The notes under the pieces were generated by a model. It made no database searches, was not told the origin of the DNA, and saw only the letters and a list, made by a program, of their open reading frames with translations. Below are positions 22,851-34,200 of a stretch of DNA of 64,000 nucleotides, piece by piece. Source of the stretch: Nephrocerus scutellatus (lineage: Eukaryota; Arthropoda; Insecta; Diptera; Pipunculidae); assembly GCA_947095585.1 (NCBI GenBank), contig OX352761.1:19049277-19113276 (forward strand). The letters are read 5' to 3'. The stretch's first letter is position 1. Every line of letters starts with the position of its first letter. Both the position numbers and the translations under genes were made by a program.

Positions 22851-22885
22851 AGTTAAGGATATTGACCAACATTCCGTTGACTTCC
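22806..22885 (+). pseudogene. RpS19: RpS19 5' fragment (first copy)
   Basis: The segment 'aaataaaatacattggcgat' followed by an ATG at 22837 encodes MPGVTVKDIDQHSV, the conserved start of ribosomal protein S19, and then diverges. The leader before the ATG is the same as that before the longer copy at 23186, so both derive from one transcript or one duplication. It is a truncated, non-functional remnant of about 15 codons. Confidence 0.75.
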
Positions 22886-22905
22886 AGGAATAAGGTCTCT
22901 CATAC

Positions 22906-23148
22906 CAATAAGGATGATGTTTGTGATTGCATCAGCGGCGGCATCCACGTTGCTATCGCGAAACAATAGCAACCGGGTAATATCGCGCGTGTGACGCGTG
23001 CGCTACTCGCGTGTGGCGCGTCTCTAATAACAATAAGGATGATGTTTGTGATTGCATCAGCGGCGGCATCCACGTTGCTATCGCGAAACAATAGCAACCG
23101 GGTAATATCGCGCGTGTGACGCGTGCGCTACTCGCGTGTGGCGCGTGT
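22906..23148. repeat. 125-bp tandem duplication, CpG-rich
   Basis: Two almost identical units with a period of 125 bp start at 22906 and 23031 ('caataaggatgatgtttgtg'). Each contains 'atcagcggcggcatccacgt' and a run rich in CG dinucleotides (gcgcgtgtgacgcgtgcgct). The pair lies exactly between the two RpS19 copies, and a similar run ('gacgcatgtcaagactcgca') precedes the first copy. Confidence 0.85.
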
Positions 23149-23185
23149 AATGAATGGAAAAAAATAAAATACATTGGCGATTAAG

Positions 23186-23602
23186 ATGCCAGGTGTTACA
23201 GTTCAGGATATTGCCCAACATTCCGGTGTTAATGCCGTAGCTGTTTTTTAAAGAAAACAGGCAAGCTCAAGGTTAGTGAACAAATGGACATTATCAAAAC
23301 TGCAAAATTCAAAGAATTGGCACCCTATGACCCTGACCCTGATCCGTTGCGCTTCAATTATTCGTCGTTTGTATCACCGTAGGTAGTCCTGTAGGTGTTG
23401 GTTCAATTACAAAAATTTATGGCGGTCGTAAGCGAAATGGAGTTCATCCCTCTCATTTCTGCCGTTCTGCGAATGGTTGAGCCCGCAAAGTTCTTTAATC
23501 ATTGGAACATGCACGATTAATTGAAAAACATCCAGATGGTGGACGTAAACGCACTCCTATTGGCCAACGCGATTGAGATCGGATTGCAAACCAATTTGTT
23601 AT
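23186..23602 (+). pseudogene. RpS19: RpS19 processed pseudogene
   Basis: The plus strand shows ribosomal protein S19 in order: MPGVTVQDIAQHSG at the start, [26 protein letters not shown], then [15 protein letters not shown], [36 protein letters not shown] and RDLDRIANQFV-like sequence. It has no introns, which points to a retro-copy. It is broken by an early TAA (near 23250), frameshifts around 23330-23400, further stops near 23480 and 23518, and a TGA at 23575. It lacks the last roughly 15 residues. It cannot make functional S19. Confidence 0.88.
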
Positions 23603-25039
23603 CGTCACTATTCATGTTAGCATTCCGAAAAGTATGGATTTGACAGAATTATAGGTCCTTTTAGATTATTTTTTACATGTCAACCCCATTCTATCCCCAC
23701 CCCTATGAATGCTAGGGATGCCTTACCGTCACTTTTCATCTTAGTGACCCAGGAATTTATGAATTCTACACTAATACCGGTCGTTTTAGATTTTTTTACA
23801 TGACACCCTTTCCCAACCCCACCTGTAGGGGCTCTAAGGTAGTCTTTACGTCACTCTTCATCACACTAATATCGGTCGTTTTAGATTATTTTTCTAAATA
23901 TTTCTTAATCCACTGCTTCTGTAATAATTCACTTAATAAATTTGCTCTTAGATTTGACAAAACAATACAATATTTAGTTCTCTGTACTCTTAGTTTGAAA
24001 GCCATTTCACCACCCTTAATTCTCTTCAACACTCTATCTAAATTGTTACCACAAGATGACCTCTTGTTTGTTGGAATAGAATGGTGCACTAAACGAGTAC
24101 TGGTATTTACACATAAACAAACCATCAACAAGTGTTTGTTATTGTTTTTGTGTCCACCCGGTCAAGTACCCGAGAGTCAAGAGTGACATCCAGGAGCGCA
24201 ACAACACCGCGCATGTCACAGAAACATATGTTCGCCTGGGGAAATATCGATTTTGAGTGTTAAGGACTTCTTATCAGTTCTTCCACCACCAACACCACCA
24301 CTACCACTTACAACAACAACACTACTCTGGCCAGGATATACGCACGTTCTACGTTTCATTTTATCAGTCAGTTGGATATCTAGAGCATCACCCCCCGTAA
24401 CAAACGGGTCAAAATTGAGAAAGTAAAGAATTATATTTATATTTTTATTTTTTTTTAAACATTGGTACAACTTCTCTCTGCGATACTTACAATACTGCTA
24501 AGAAGTAATTTTGTCTCGTTTGAAGTGGACACTAGATACAAGTATCTACACTCATACCTACTTAAACTGGATACACACACAATTTTCAGATTTTCATTTG
24601 TAAAAGATAGTTTCCTGTGATGAGATGCAATTTGTATCTCTGTGCGTTGTTTTTAAAGTAAAGTGAACATTTTTTGGAAAACAAACCAATTCGAAGGTAA
24701 ATTTATAAAAGATTCGTTAAATATTTTAGATACAATGATAAAATACTCAGAAAATACGGAGAAAATATGAATTTCTTTTAATAAATGGGGAAAAAATCTT
24801 CATTTTGGGTGTGGATGTTATATAACTCGACAGATTTTGCATCTGCAATAAATCTCCAAGAAGGAATCTGTGTTTTTCTTTGTATTGTAGATGAGGAATT
24901 TTATGGATTTGTATTATTACTTTTTATATTTATTAATATTATTGTTTACGCACAGCATGCAAGTGGAGGTGAAACAACAAAGGGAACGCATTTGTGAATT
25001 ATTGTAATGACAGGAAGCTTCAAAGTTCAGCTCATCAAC
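23603..25039. other. upstream flank of unc79, no gene recognised
   Basis: This includes two imperfect copies of a segment ('ttttagattattttt', 'accccattctatcccc', 'tcactttt/ttcatc') between 23640 and 23900. A minus-strand open stretch at 24370-24216 (KMKRRTCVYPGQSS, then Gly-rich) is discussed as a weak candidate. Any 5' UTR exons and the promoter of unc79 should be here or further upstream. A possible 3' splice site (ttattgtaatgacag, ending near 25014) precedes the start codon at 25040. Confidence 0.4.
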
Positions 25040-25256
25040 ATGGGCACGCGAGCTGCTGCCTGTAAGCAGAAGCCCCCCTTTTTGTATTAATGAACCATAA
25101 ATCCTGCTATAATCTTGTCAATTCTTGCACTTACAGTTCAGGCAAAGCTGAGATGCCTTCACGAATATCATGTTCGTCTTCTGCACAATATCCTACCAGC
25201 ACCATCCGGCCTAGATATTGCCAACACTATCAAGTACTTCTCTCAAACTCTATTAA
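25040..25256 (+). CDS. unc79: unc79 coding exons 1-2: start and N-terminal motif
   Basis: Exon 1 codes only 7 codons plus one base (25040-25061): ATG in a good fly context (atcaacATGg), then MGTRAAA, with donor GTAAGC. Exon 2 (25137-25256) follows a 75-bp intron and completes a Phe codon at the join, giving FQAKLRCLHEYHVRLLHNIL and SGLDIANTIKYFSQTLL. The latter strongly resembles the N-terminus of vertebrate UNC79. The start was chosen because exon 2 alone has no ATG upstream of the conserved block, and because this tiny exon restores the expected MxTxAxxF pattern. Confidence 0.9.
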
Positions 25257-28200
25257 GTAAGTATCTATGTACTTTCTTTTGGAAAGTGGTTTTGTGATTT
25301 TGTAATGGATAGTTCGATGAAAAATTCAAGTTTTTTAAAACGTAGTTGTGCTGTACACTATTTACTTAGAAGCTAGTTTATAGCCGAAAAATTTAAGTAA
25401 AGAATTCAAAAAGGTGAAATAATGGGTGTTTTTTAAGAGCTTGAGGATTTGAATTTGGAATAAAAATGATAATATTATGACACTTAATATTTAAAAGCGA
25501 TTTGGAGCATATGTCCGCTGCGACTACTCCTTGCAAAGGCCATTTTGGAGGTCGAACTTTCTACCACTATTTTAAGCATTTGGGGCACTCAATGTTGGCT
25601 CCCAAAGCGACAATCGTTCTTTGTTTATCGGCATAAAACGACTCGGGCATATGCCCGCCGCGCCATGACTTCCCCTCAAGAAGGTCATTTTGGAGGACCA
25701 ATTTTCTATCACTTTTTCCAGCATTTTTGGCACTCAATTTTGGGTCCCAACGCGACAATTGCTGTTGGCTTATCGGCATAGAACGACACGGGCATATGCT
25801 CCCCGTAACTACCCCTCACGAAGGCCATTTTGGTGGACTAATTTCCTACCACTTTTTCAAGCATTTTGGGCACTCGGTGTTGGGTCCAAAAGCGACAATC
25901 ATTGTTGGCTTATCGGCATAGAACGACTCGGGCATATACCCGCCCTGACTACCCCTCACGAAAGCCATTTTGGTGGACCAATGTAGGCTTCCAAAGCGTT
26001 ATTGGTTTATCGGCATAGTACCATTCGGTGTCGATTGCCGACGGGTAGCAAAGTTACAGTGTCGGTTACAAAACCTTGCAAATAAAACGCAAATCAAACC
26101 GTACCCCGGGTAAAATTACAAATAGAACGCCAAGCCAAAACCACGAGAGAGAAAATTTTTACTCTACCCTGCAAATCGAAAGAGCTATTAATTTTTGGGA
26201 TGAAAAGTACCATTTCAGTGTTCACTCTGAGTTAAGAAAATTTGTCACTATTTGTTTTGTTGCCGAAGAGCTAACTTTACTTAACTTTACTTTTTTTTAA
26301 TCTCAAATTGAAAAAATGTTAGTCAAACTCAATAATCTTTTTCTACCCCTTACATTATAGCTGTCCTCAAAGATGTCCGAACTTCGCCACATCAACTTAT
26401 TCATGATCCCACCGAAGATCCCACCAGGATGTCGGCCTATCCAAATTTGGAATATGGAAATCTCTATAATGCTTTGACTATGCTAATTGATGTTGCTCCA
26501 TGCATCCAATACGGACAGATAAGTATGTGTCGAATGGCTTCCGAAACGAAGGCGGCAAACTATACAATCTCTTTCTTCTTTGCAGTTTTTGGAAAATCTC
26601 TCCTGCAATGCTTGTGTTGCATTTTACCATTCCTAGACAAGGATCTTATTGATAACTTACCCTATCTGGCGAGTTCGACAATTTCGGTACTGCCACCAGC
26701 TCTGCATCAGGACATTGTGAATGCTCTGTGCTACTATATCCTACCATTTACAATAAGTATAAGCCATATATTGGTCATAAATTTGGGAACCTTAAAGAAA
26801 ATTTTCTTCAACAGCTCGCCGAAGTTCCGAGGAACAAGAATGTCAGGCATGCCAATCGGTGTCGTCGGTGATCATGATGATTTTGCAGTATTCCAATAAT
26901 CCTGGTAAGCATTAGCAAGTCATAACAACAGCTCAACACAATAGAGTCTCATCAGGTCTCCTTGTTTGTGGCGCTCAACAAATTTTTAAGCTAAAGATAC
27001 TTATAATATTTTACAATTAGCTCACCACTGCCAACTATTGGAATGTCTTATGACCTTAAAGCATAATGTTGTCAAGGATATTCTTTGTGTAATTGCATAT
27101 GGTACGTCCGCATCGCGATCGGCGGCAGCTAAACTACTCTTTTATTATTGGCCAGCATTTGATCCGAATCTATTTGATAGGAAGGTGTTACTTTCGAAAA
27201 TGACAAGTAAGTATATGTGGCTCTATCCGGTGACCTCTTCTAATTGCAAACTTTTCCAGATGATATGACGCAATTCGTGTGCCAGCGTGAGCAATGCCCC
27301 AACGCCGGCAATGCGGAAGCGGCAAAAGTATGCTACGATCATGGCATTAGCATTGCATACGCTCCAGACCGTCCACCCCCGCTATACCTGTGCATCGAAT
27401 GTGCCAACGAAATTCACCGTGAACATGCGAATCTAGAATTCGGTGACATCCTGCATCCAATGCAGCAAGTCTCGATGGTGTGTGAGAATAAAAATTGTCG
27501 ATCGGCCGAGAAGGCCGCCTTCTCCATATGCTTTTCGACGGAATGTGCCAGCTACAACGGGAATCATCCGATTCGCTATTGTGCCCAGTGTCATAGCAAT
27601 CGTCATAATACTCGACGTGGTGGCGATCATGTTGTGCACAGAAGTCTTCCACCAGCTTGGCAAATGGACGCTGAGATGCAAATGAATATGGTCGAATCGG
27701 TGGTAAGTTTGTTGCGTGAAGCAAAGCCACTTAATTTCGAACCAGGCAGCAAGGAGAGTTCCAGTTCATCGGATGGTAAAAAATCCGGCACAAATGGACA
27801 GCAGGATAATATTTCCCTGGAAGAGCGACAAAGGTTGGGGCGGTATGGAATTTGGTTGCTTGTCGGGCGGTGTACACCGATAGCTGATACCCCCGTTGAG
27901 ATCCTTGGACGAATTTTGAGCATGTTGTTCCACTGGTTTCACGTAACTGCGTATTCCTACGATGGTGAGCATTATGGGTGGGAGAGTAATTGTAAAATTC
28001 CATGAATTTATCTGTCTTTTTCTTTCTCATCATAGCGGCCGGTCAGGTGGAGAGTACAATTGAGAAGTTGAAAATTGAGCACGTGTGCCAGTGGCTCAAG
28101 GAAATCTGCCGGGTTCATTACAATGTAAGAGGGAGATTGCAATTACATTAACAATTTATCGATTTTGTGTCTAAATTATTATGACAAAACAGTATTTAAA

Positions 28201-31200
28201 TTCTATAATCATCCCATAGTCGTCCTAAAATCATAGAAGGATTATATAATTATCCTTTAATAACCTACAAGGCTCCTATAGAGTTCTTTTAATCTAGATA
28301 TTATTCTCCTTACAATTGACCAAGAGTCAGGACTCTTTTGAAACCACAACTAATAGAGCTACTAATGTATTGTCTTTTTCCCAAATCGGGGTCTGCCTCC
28401 ACAGGTTTTCATTGCTTGCCTGTTGCCACATCCGCCGGAATACGCTCGTGTTGGTGGTCACTGGGACACTCTGGCATCCCGTACGAGCCATCTCAAAGAG
28501 GGACTACAACGTCTCATCTGTTTGGTGCCATACGAAGTGATCACTTCGGAAATATGGGATTTTGTCATGCCGCATTGGATGGAGGCGATCACAAATGATG
28601 TCGCCGAAAAGGAACTCATCGAGCTAAAGATCGTTCTCAGTAAGATCCTTGATCCAGAAATGTCACCGCTTGGATTTGACCCCAAAACTATGTATAACTT
28701 TGTTGCGATTCGTTTTGAGAAAACCACCGCCAAGGTGCAACAACAGGCACTACATTGGCTTCAGATTCTAACGAAATTGGAAATTTTGATTCCATTGGTG
28801 CAACTGTTCGCTATGTTCGGCGATGGCGTTCGCATAATGAAGTGTGGCGTTCAGCACGAGCTGATGCGTGAAAAGGAGAATACAATTGCTGGTGGAAGTG
28901 GTGGTGGTGGTGTGGGCGGTGGTTTTGTTGGTGGTGTTGGTGGTAGTAGTGGAGGTGCTAGTGTTGTTAGTGGTGGTTGCGTTCGTACCAGCAGCGAACC
29001 CAAAAACCCAGCAGCGAAAGAAGAAAAAACTGAAAATACCAATCCACCACGGAGGAGTTCAATTTGTAAGTAGCAAAGTGCAGCAGGATAATTTTTTTCT
29101 CTTCCCTCTCGATAATACGATCTTTTCAATAAATAGCCCCGGTAGTCGAAGATGACTCGGGAAATACTTCAGCGATCTCAGACGATGAGGCTCCGACCAA
29201 TCGTCATACGGAATTTTCATCTGACTCCGAACACAATCTAACATGCTGCATCCTAATGCTAGACATTCTGATGAAGCAAATGGAATTGCAGGATGTCGAA
29301 CAGCATATGGGGATTCACACGTCCGTTTGTGAGAATGTTACACGCCTGCTAAAATGCATGGTGACGGCAGCGCGTGTCGGCCTTGGTAGCCATATTTGTT
29401 CGCTTAAGGTGAGTTTTGAGATTGAGTTTGGAATGGAAAATCGACTTTTAATCTTTTTTTTTCATAGGCAGCCGAATGCGCTTATTGCGAAGCTACAATT
29501 ATGTGGCATCAACTGTCAACTAAGTTGGTCCAGTTTATGGCGCCATTAAATCCAATCCGCCCTCCAGATGTAAGTATAATTTTCTTTAGTTGACGGGTAG
29601 TATGGAATCTAACACAAAAAACAAACAAAGCAATAAATTAAGGTCAAAGCTAATGGATGCCAGTTTCAAGCCTTGATATAGTTGTCATACTTACTTATCA
29701 TCGTGTCCGGCTGCCTGCAATGGATTTCTATTCTCTCCAACTCATTCCAGATATGCCCAACAGACGTAATTCGTCTTCTAGTGTTCTGCGCCGCCTACTT
29801 AGGGTGACCCACTTATCTGCTTGATTGGTTAATTGGAATCTACTTCTAAAACAATGGGACATTTTCTACGCCGTAAGGTGTAACCAATACAATGACCATT
29901 TTCATCTTTTTATTAGGATGTCTACGAAGTTCTGTCCCGTTCTCGTATAAAGTTGCCCATTCGAGATAAGTTTCGGCCAGAAGATCCGTAAGCTGATGTA
30001 AAGACACTTGCAGCTTCTTATAGTGACTATGGTTGTCACCTTTCAACATGTACGATTCAGCCAGAAGATCCGTACGATGATGCAAAGACAACTATTAATG
30101 AAGGATTCCTCCTAGCGACTATGGTACTAACCTTCTTAGTGCTGCATCCCTACACTGGCCTCGATTCTACATAGCAGCGAAAAATTCGTATCTTATTTAT
30201 CGTGCTGATGACATTCTTTTTCAAACCTGTGCCAACATTCTGAATACAGATTTTGCTTTACCATTCCTGTTGCAAGCATCCATTTTGGTGCCGCCACCGT
30301 CGGCCGAGATAATGCTTCCTAAATACAGAAAACTTTTGATCAGCTATCCAGCAATTTAACCTTAAAAGATTGGATCTGAGCTATTTGGCTGTGATTATCC
30401 TCAGATATTATATATGGAGAATAGATATCACGGGTATCTATTGTAATACTTGCACCTAGGACATCACTGATTACTACCATACAGTATGCAGTCTTGTAAA
30501 ACAATGATTTGAATTGCAGAGTCTTTCGTTATCTGCTAATTAAACCATTATCTGCATTATGTAACCAGAATAATGGCTATTAATATTTCGGGAATACCTC
30601 TGCAGGCGCAAACAATGTCATAAAAAATAACGGTTTTCACTATCAAATGCCTTTCCATAATACATGAAGAGGAGGTGAAGCAGAGATCTGAGCATTGTCG
30701 CATTGTTCTACAGGATAATCGTGTACAGAAGGCTGTATGTTCAGCATCATGAGTGGAATTTAGATAACCTTTGATTAATTCCGAAATTATTCTGGCTATT
30801 ATTTTGGATACTGCATGAAGCACTGAGTGTTTCACACACTCCATCAGGTTTCCCTTTTGTATGGAGCTTAACGACCATCCCCTTTTTCAAATACTCAGAT
30901 TACACATGTCTTTGCTATGGGCGCCGTTGCTCAGTGGATAAGTGTCCCATTTCTCGCGTATGTTTGACAAACGTCCAAAAGTAATAACTTGTCATGGAAT
31001 TCATCAATTCGCCGTTCGGATACGGCATTAAATTGTAAAATGGCTGGGCCTTGGACCGCAACGGTCTGTCACGCCGAATATTATTACTATTATTTTACTA
31101 TGAGCAGATGAAAAGTTCTGTTGATGTGTATGTGGCTGCTTTAAGAAGTCAGTAGAGATTCCATCAAGTTCGCTTTGTTTTTACTGAACTGCTAGGAGCT

Positions 31201-34200
31201 TCGGTCGGCTCTTTGAAGACTTCAGTGGTACTTCATTTACATCGAATCGGTTGATTGCCGCTACGACGTCAGCAGGAAACCGTCTTAGTTGGACCTTTCA
31301 TTTGGTGTTTTTTGTACTTTTCACCCCCTATAAGTTCCTTAATGATTCTTTTGACCACTGTCGTTCCCATATTTTGCTTTCGTGGCCTGCGTTGTGATGC
31401 TGTTTGTGCGGTTTCGTTTGCTTTTCCTGTTTTTTATTGGGATTCTAGCTCTTCTTTCTCTAATCTTTAAACTGTATCTTATATATGTTACTATCTTTAT
31501 ATAATCATGTGATGCTTTCCCCTTAACCCAACAGAGCTTCATACTATTTTTAGAAAAACATTTTTTCTAGCTCTATACTTGGCTGGATTGCGTTTTTGAT
31601 TGTTTCGGCTTCTGTAGCCGGGTAACTCGTCGTTATAACTGATGAAACGAAGCTAGTCTGAGCGTTTGCTGAGAACGGAGTCTAAGAGTCTAAGTGTGTG
31701 CTGCCATGGTAATGATCATGTCAACTCTACGTTTATTCAGAACATCTCATAGGAGAATTCTAAAGTGCCACTTATCGCGAAAAGGTCGATCTAGTTTGAT
31801 GTTCGAGCTAATTTGGCCGAAACCCAGCTAATAAGACGGTGTTCTTCCCTTATCAATGCGGTTGACACGGCAAAAATCTAACAGAAGGTCGCGGTTGTCA
31901 TTATTTTAATATTACCTCAGTTTGAAAAGAAAGACCTTATTGTATCTTCCAGCCCATCCCCAATACTCATGTCTCGACTCGAGCTCACAGGTCTACCATT
32001 CATCCTATTTTTAAATTTTTTGCAATGTTCTTTTTCTTCACGAATCTTACCGATTGCAACACAACAATAACTCCTGAAGATCAACTAAAGTTTAACTGAT
32101 AAAATTCCAAAATGAAACTAGATCTGTACTTTTAACCAAACGTTGTCGTATGATGCATCCTTCCTGAAACAATTTGGGTGAATATGGAATAATGAAATGA
32201 ATAATAAGAATGTAAGATGGTTTGCCCTCCGATACCCAGGGTATGTGGTGAATAGTGATGGTAAGGCATCTCTAGGGGGTGTGGGTCGATTTTTGAGGTA
32301 GGTCAACAAGTTTTTACTAAAAATAAGCATCATCAGTTGTTGTTGAACAACGAAAAATGATTAAATTTATTTGATAAGGATAAAACACTTGTTCATAGAC
32401 ATCTCACCTTTTCCTCTCCCTAATTTCCTAACACCTACGCTATGCTCACAGGTAGTAGTCCCAAAGATTTCGGAGGTGTTCCTCTACTCTTCAGGCAGCT
32501 ATCTCAGAAGAGCGGGAAACGGTATACGTGATGGCCTCAATAAGACACATCATAGCATGACTCGTATTTGTATTTTTTTTTTACTTTCATACAGGTACCA
32601 ATTGAAGATATCATCGAAGAAGAGAAATCCTCAAGAAAAAGTCCACCCGAAAGTGACAAGGACAACAAAACACGTGACCGTGATGTGTCGCTGTCGATGG
32701 CTCCACTTCCAATTCCGCTGGGACCTTTAGGAGGATTTGCAGGTTGTTAACAAATTTTTCTTCTTTCTTATTTGTGAAAAAATTAAGACTTTTCAGTTTG
32801 AACCTTAGCTTTCCCATGTCTCCATAAGTACTTCCTTTGTGTTGAACGTACATACGTTTGTTTGTTTCGGACGCCTATTTCCAAGAACGTTTACACCACT
32901 TGTAAAATCCCTACTAGATGCACATGTATCTAATAATTGTTTTTTTTTATTACTCACCGTGAATTTTTACCTAACCCTGTATACCTGTATACCTGTGTAT
33001 TGAAAAGTAACGTAAGAAAATATACCTGAGACCCTGTAACTGTAAAAAATAAATTTCTCTCAGTCGCTCTTTCTCTCTCTCCCTCTCTCTCTGTCTTTCA
33101 CTATCATTGTCTTTCTCTTTCATACATACCTTTGTCGACTTTCACTTACACTTACTATTTTTCTCTTTACATTTTTTCTACATGTCCCTCTCTATCTTTT
33201 CCTCGTTCTCTCTTTCTTTCTCTTTCTTGTGTTTACAACAATAATAACGATAACGTGTAACGTAACGTAACGTAACGTAATCCTCATGTGTTATGTGTAC
33301 AAACTTGGATTTGTTTTTTTATTTCAATATTTGGCCAAATATGTTTTGGTTTACTAAATAAATTAAACCAAACGCTAGATTTATTTAAGCTTGACCAATT
33401 TTTTCCAGATGAAGGAAAAATTATAATTCTGGCAGGTGAAGGATCCACTTCTAATTTAATAATAATAATAATAATAATATTAATTTAATCAAAATCAAAT
33501 GCTAATGACAAAAAATAATACACAAACATAAACACAAAAACATAATTTATGTGTCTACCATTCATAAAAATCCACTTGATTCCTCAACTACTATCACATT
33601 TGTACATTTTGTGTTACTTCGGAAACTCTTAGGCTTAGATGATATTGAAAGCCAATAGTCCTTTTTAGTTGTAGTTGCACTATACGTCTTCCAACAACAA
33701 ACACATACGAGTATGCACCACTACACCTTCCAAAATACAACACAACTCTTAACGTGCCTTAGAGAAATTTAATTTAGAGTTAGTAATTAGATTTAGATTT
33801 AGAAATTTGATTGGTTTGATTTTAATTTTTTTCTTTTGTGATGTACAAATTATTAAATAAGCTGCATGCAGTTACGAGTTAAGTAGTAATGTTGACTCAA
33901 CTTTAATTGAAATACATACAAGAAGCAAGAATACCAACACATACACCACTATTTTCCTAAATTATATTTTAAACTAGTGGCTGTTAGCCCCGAAAACTCC
34001 GATAATTTATGGTATATCTACCAATACGATGTCAAAAAAATTTCCTGCAATTTTCTCCCAAAGCTGATATTTCATTCAAAATATATACCCTAAAAGTATA
34101 CCTACAATTAATTGTAATAATTATTGCAATTAAATGTAATAATAGTTGCAAAATTTGAAATGCACTAATTGTTACAGTATTTCTTAACGGATTTAACCCT

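Noticed and set aside
25545..25986. Frames with repeated PHEGHFGG-like segments
   Set aside because: They follow the 140-bp tandem array in an unc79 intron and break at unit borders.
27347..28033. Minus-strand frames opposite unc79 exon 7
   Set aside because: Shadows of a strongly conserved plus-strand exon.
28851..29129. Minus-strand frame with Pro/Thr/Leu repeats
   Set aside because: Antisense of the Gly-rich, GGT-coded linker of unc79 exon 9.
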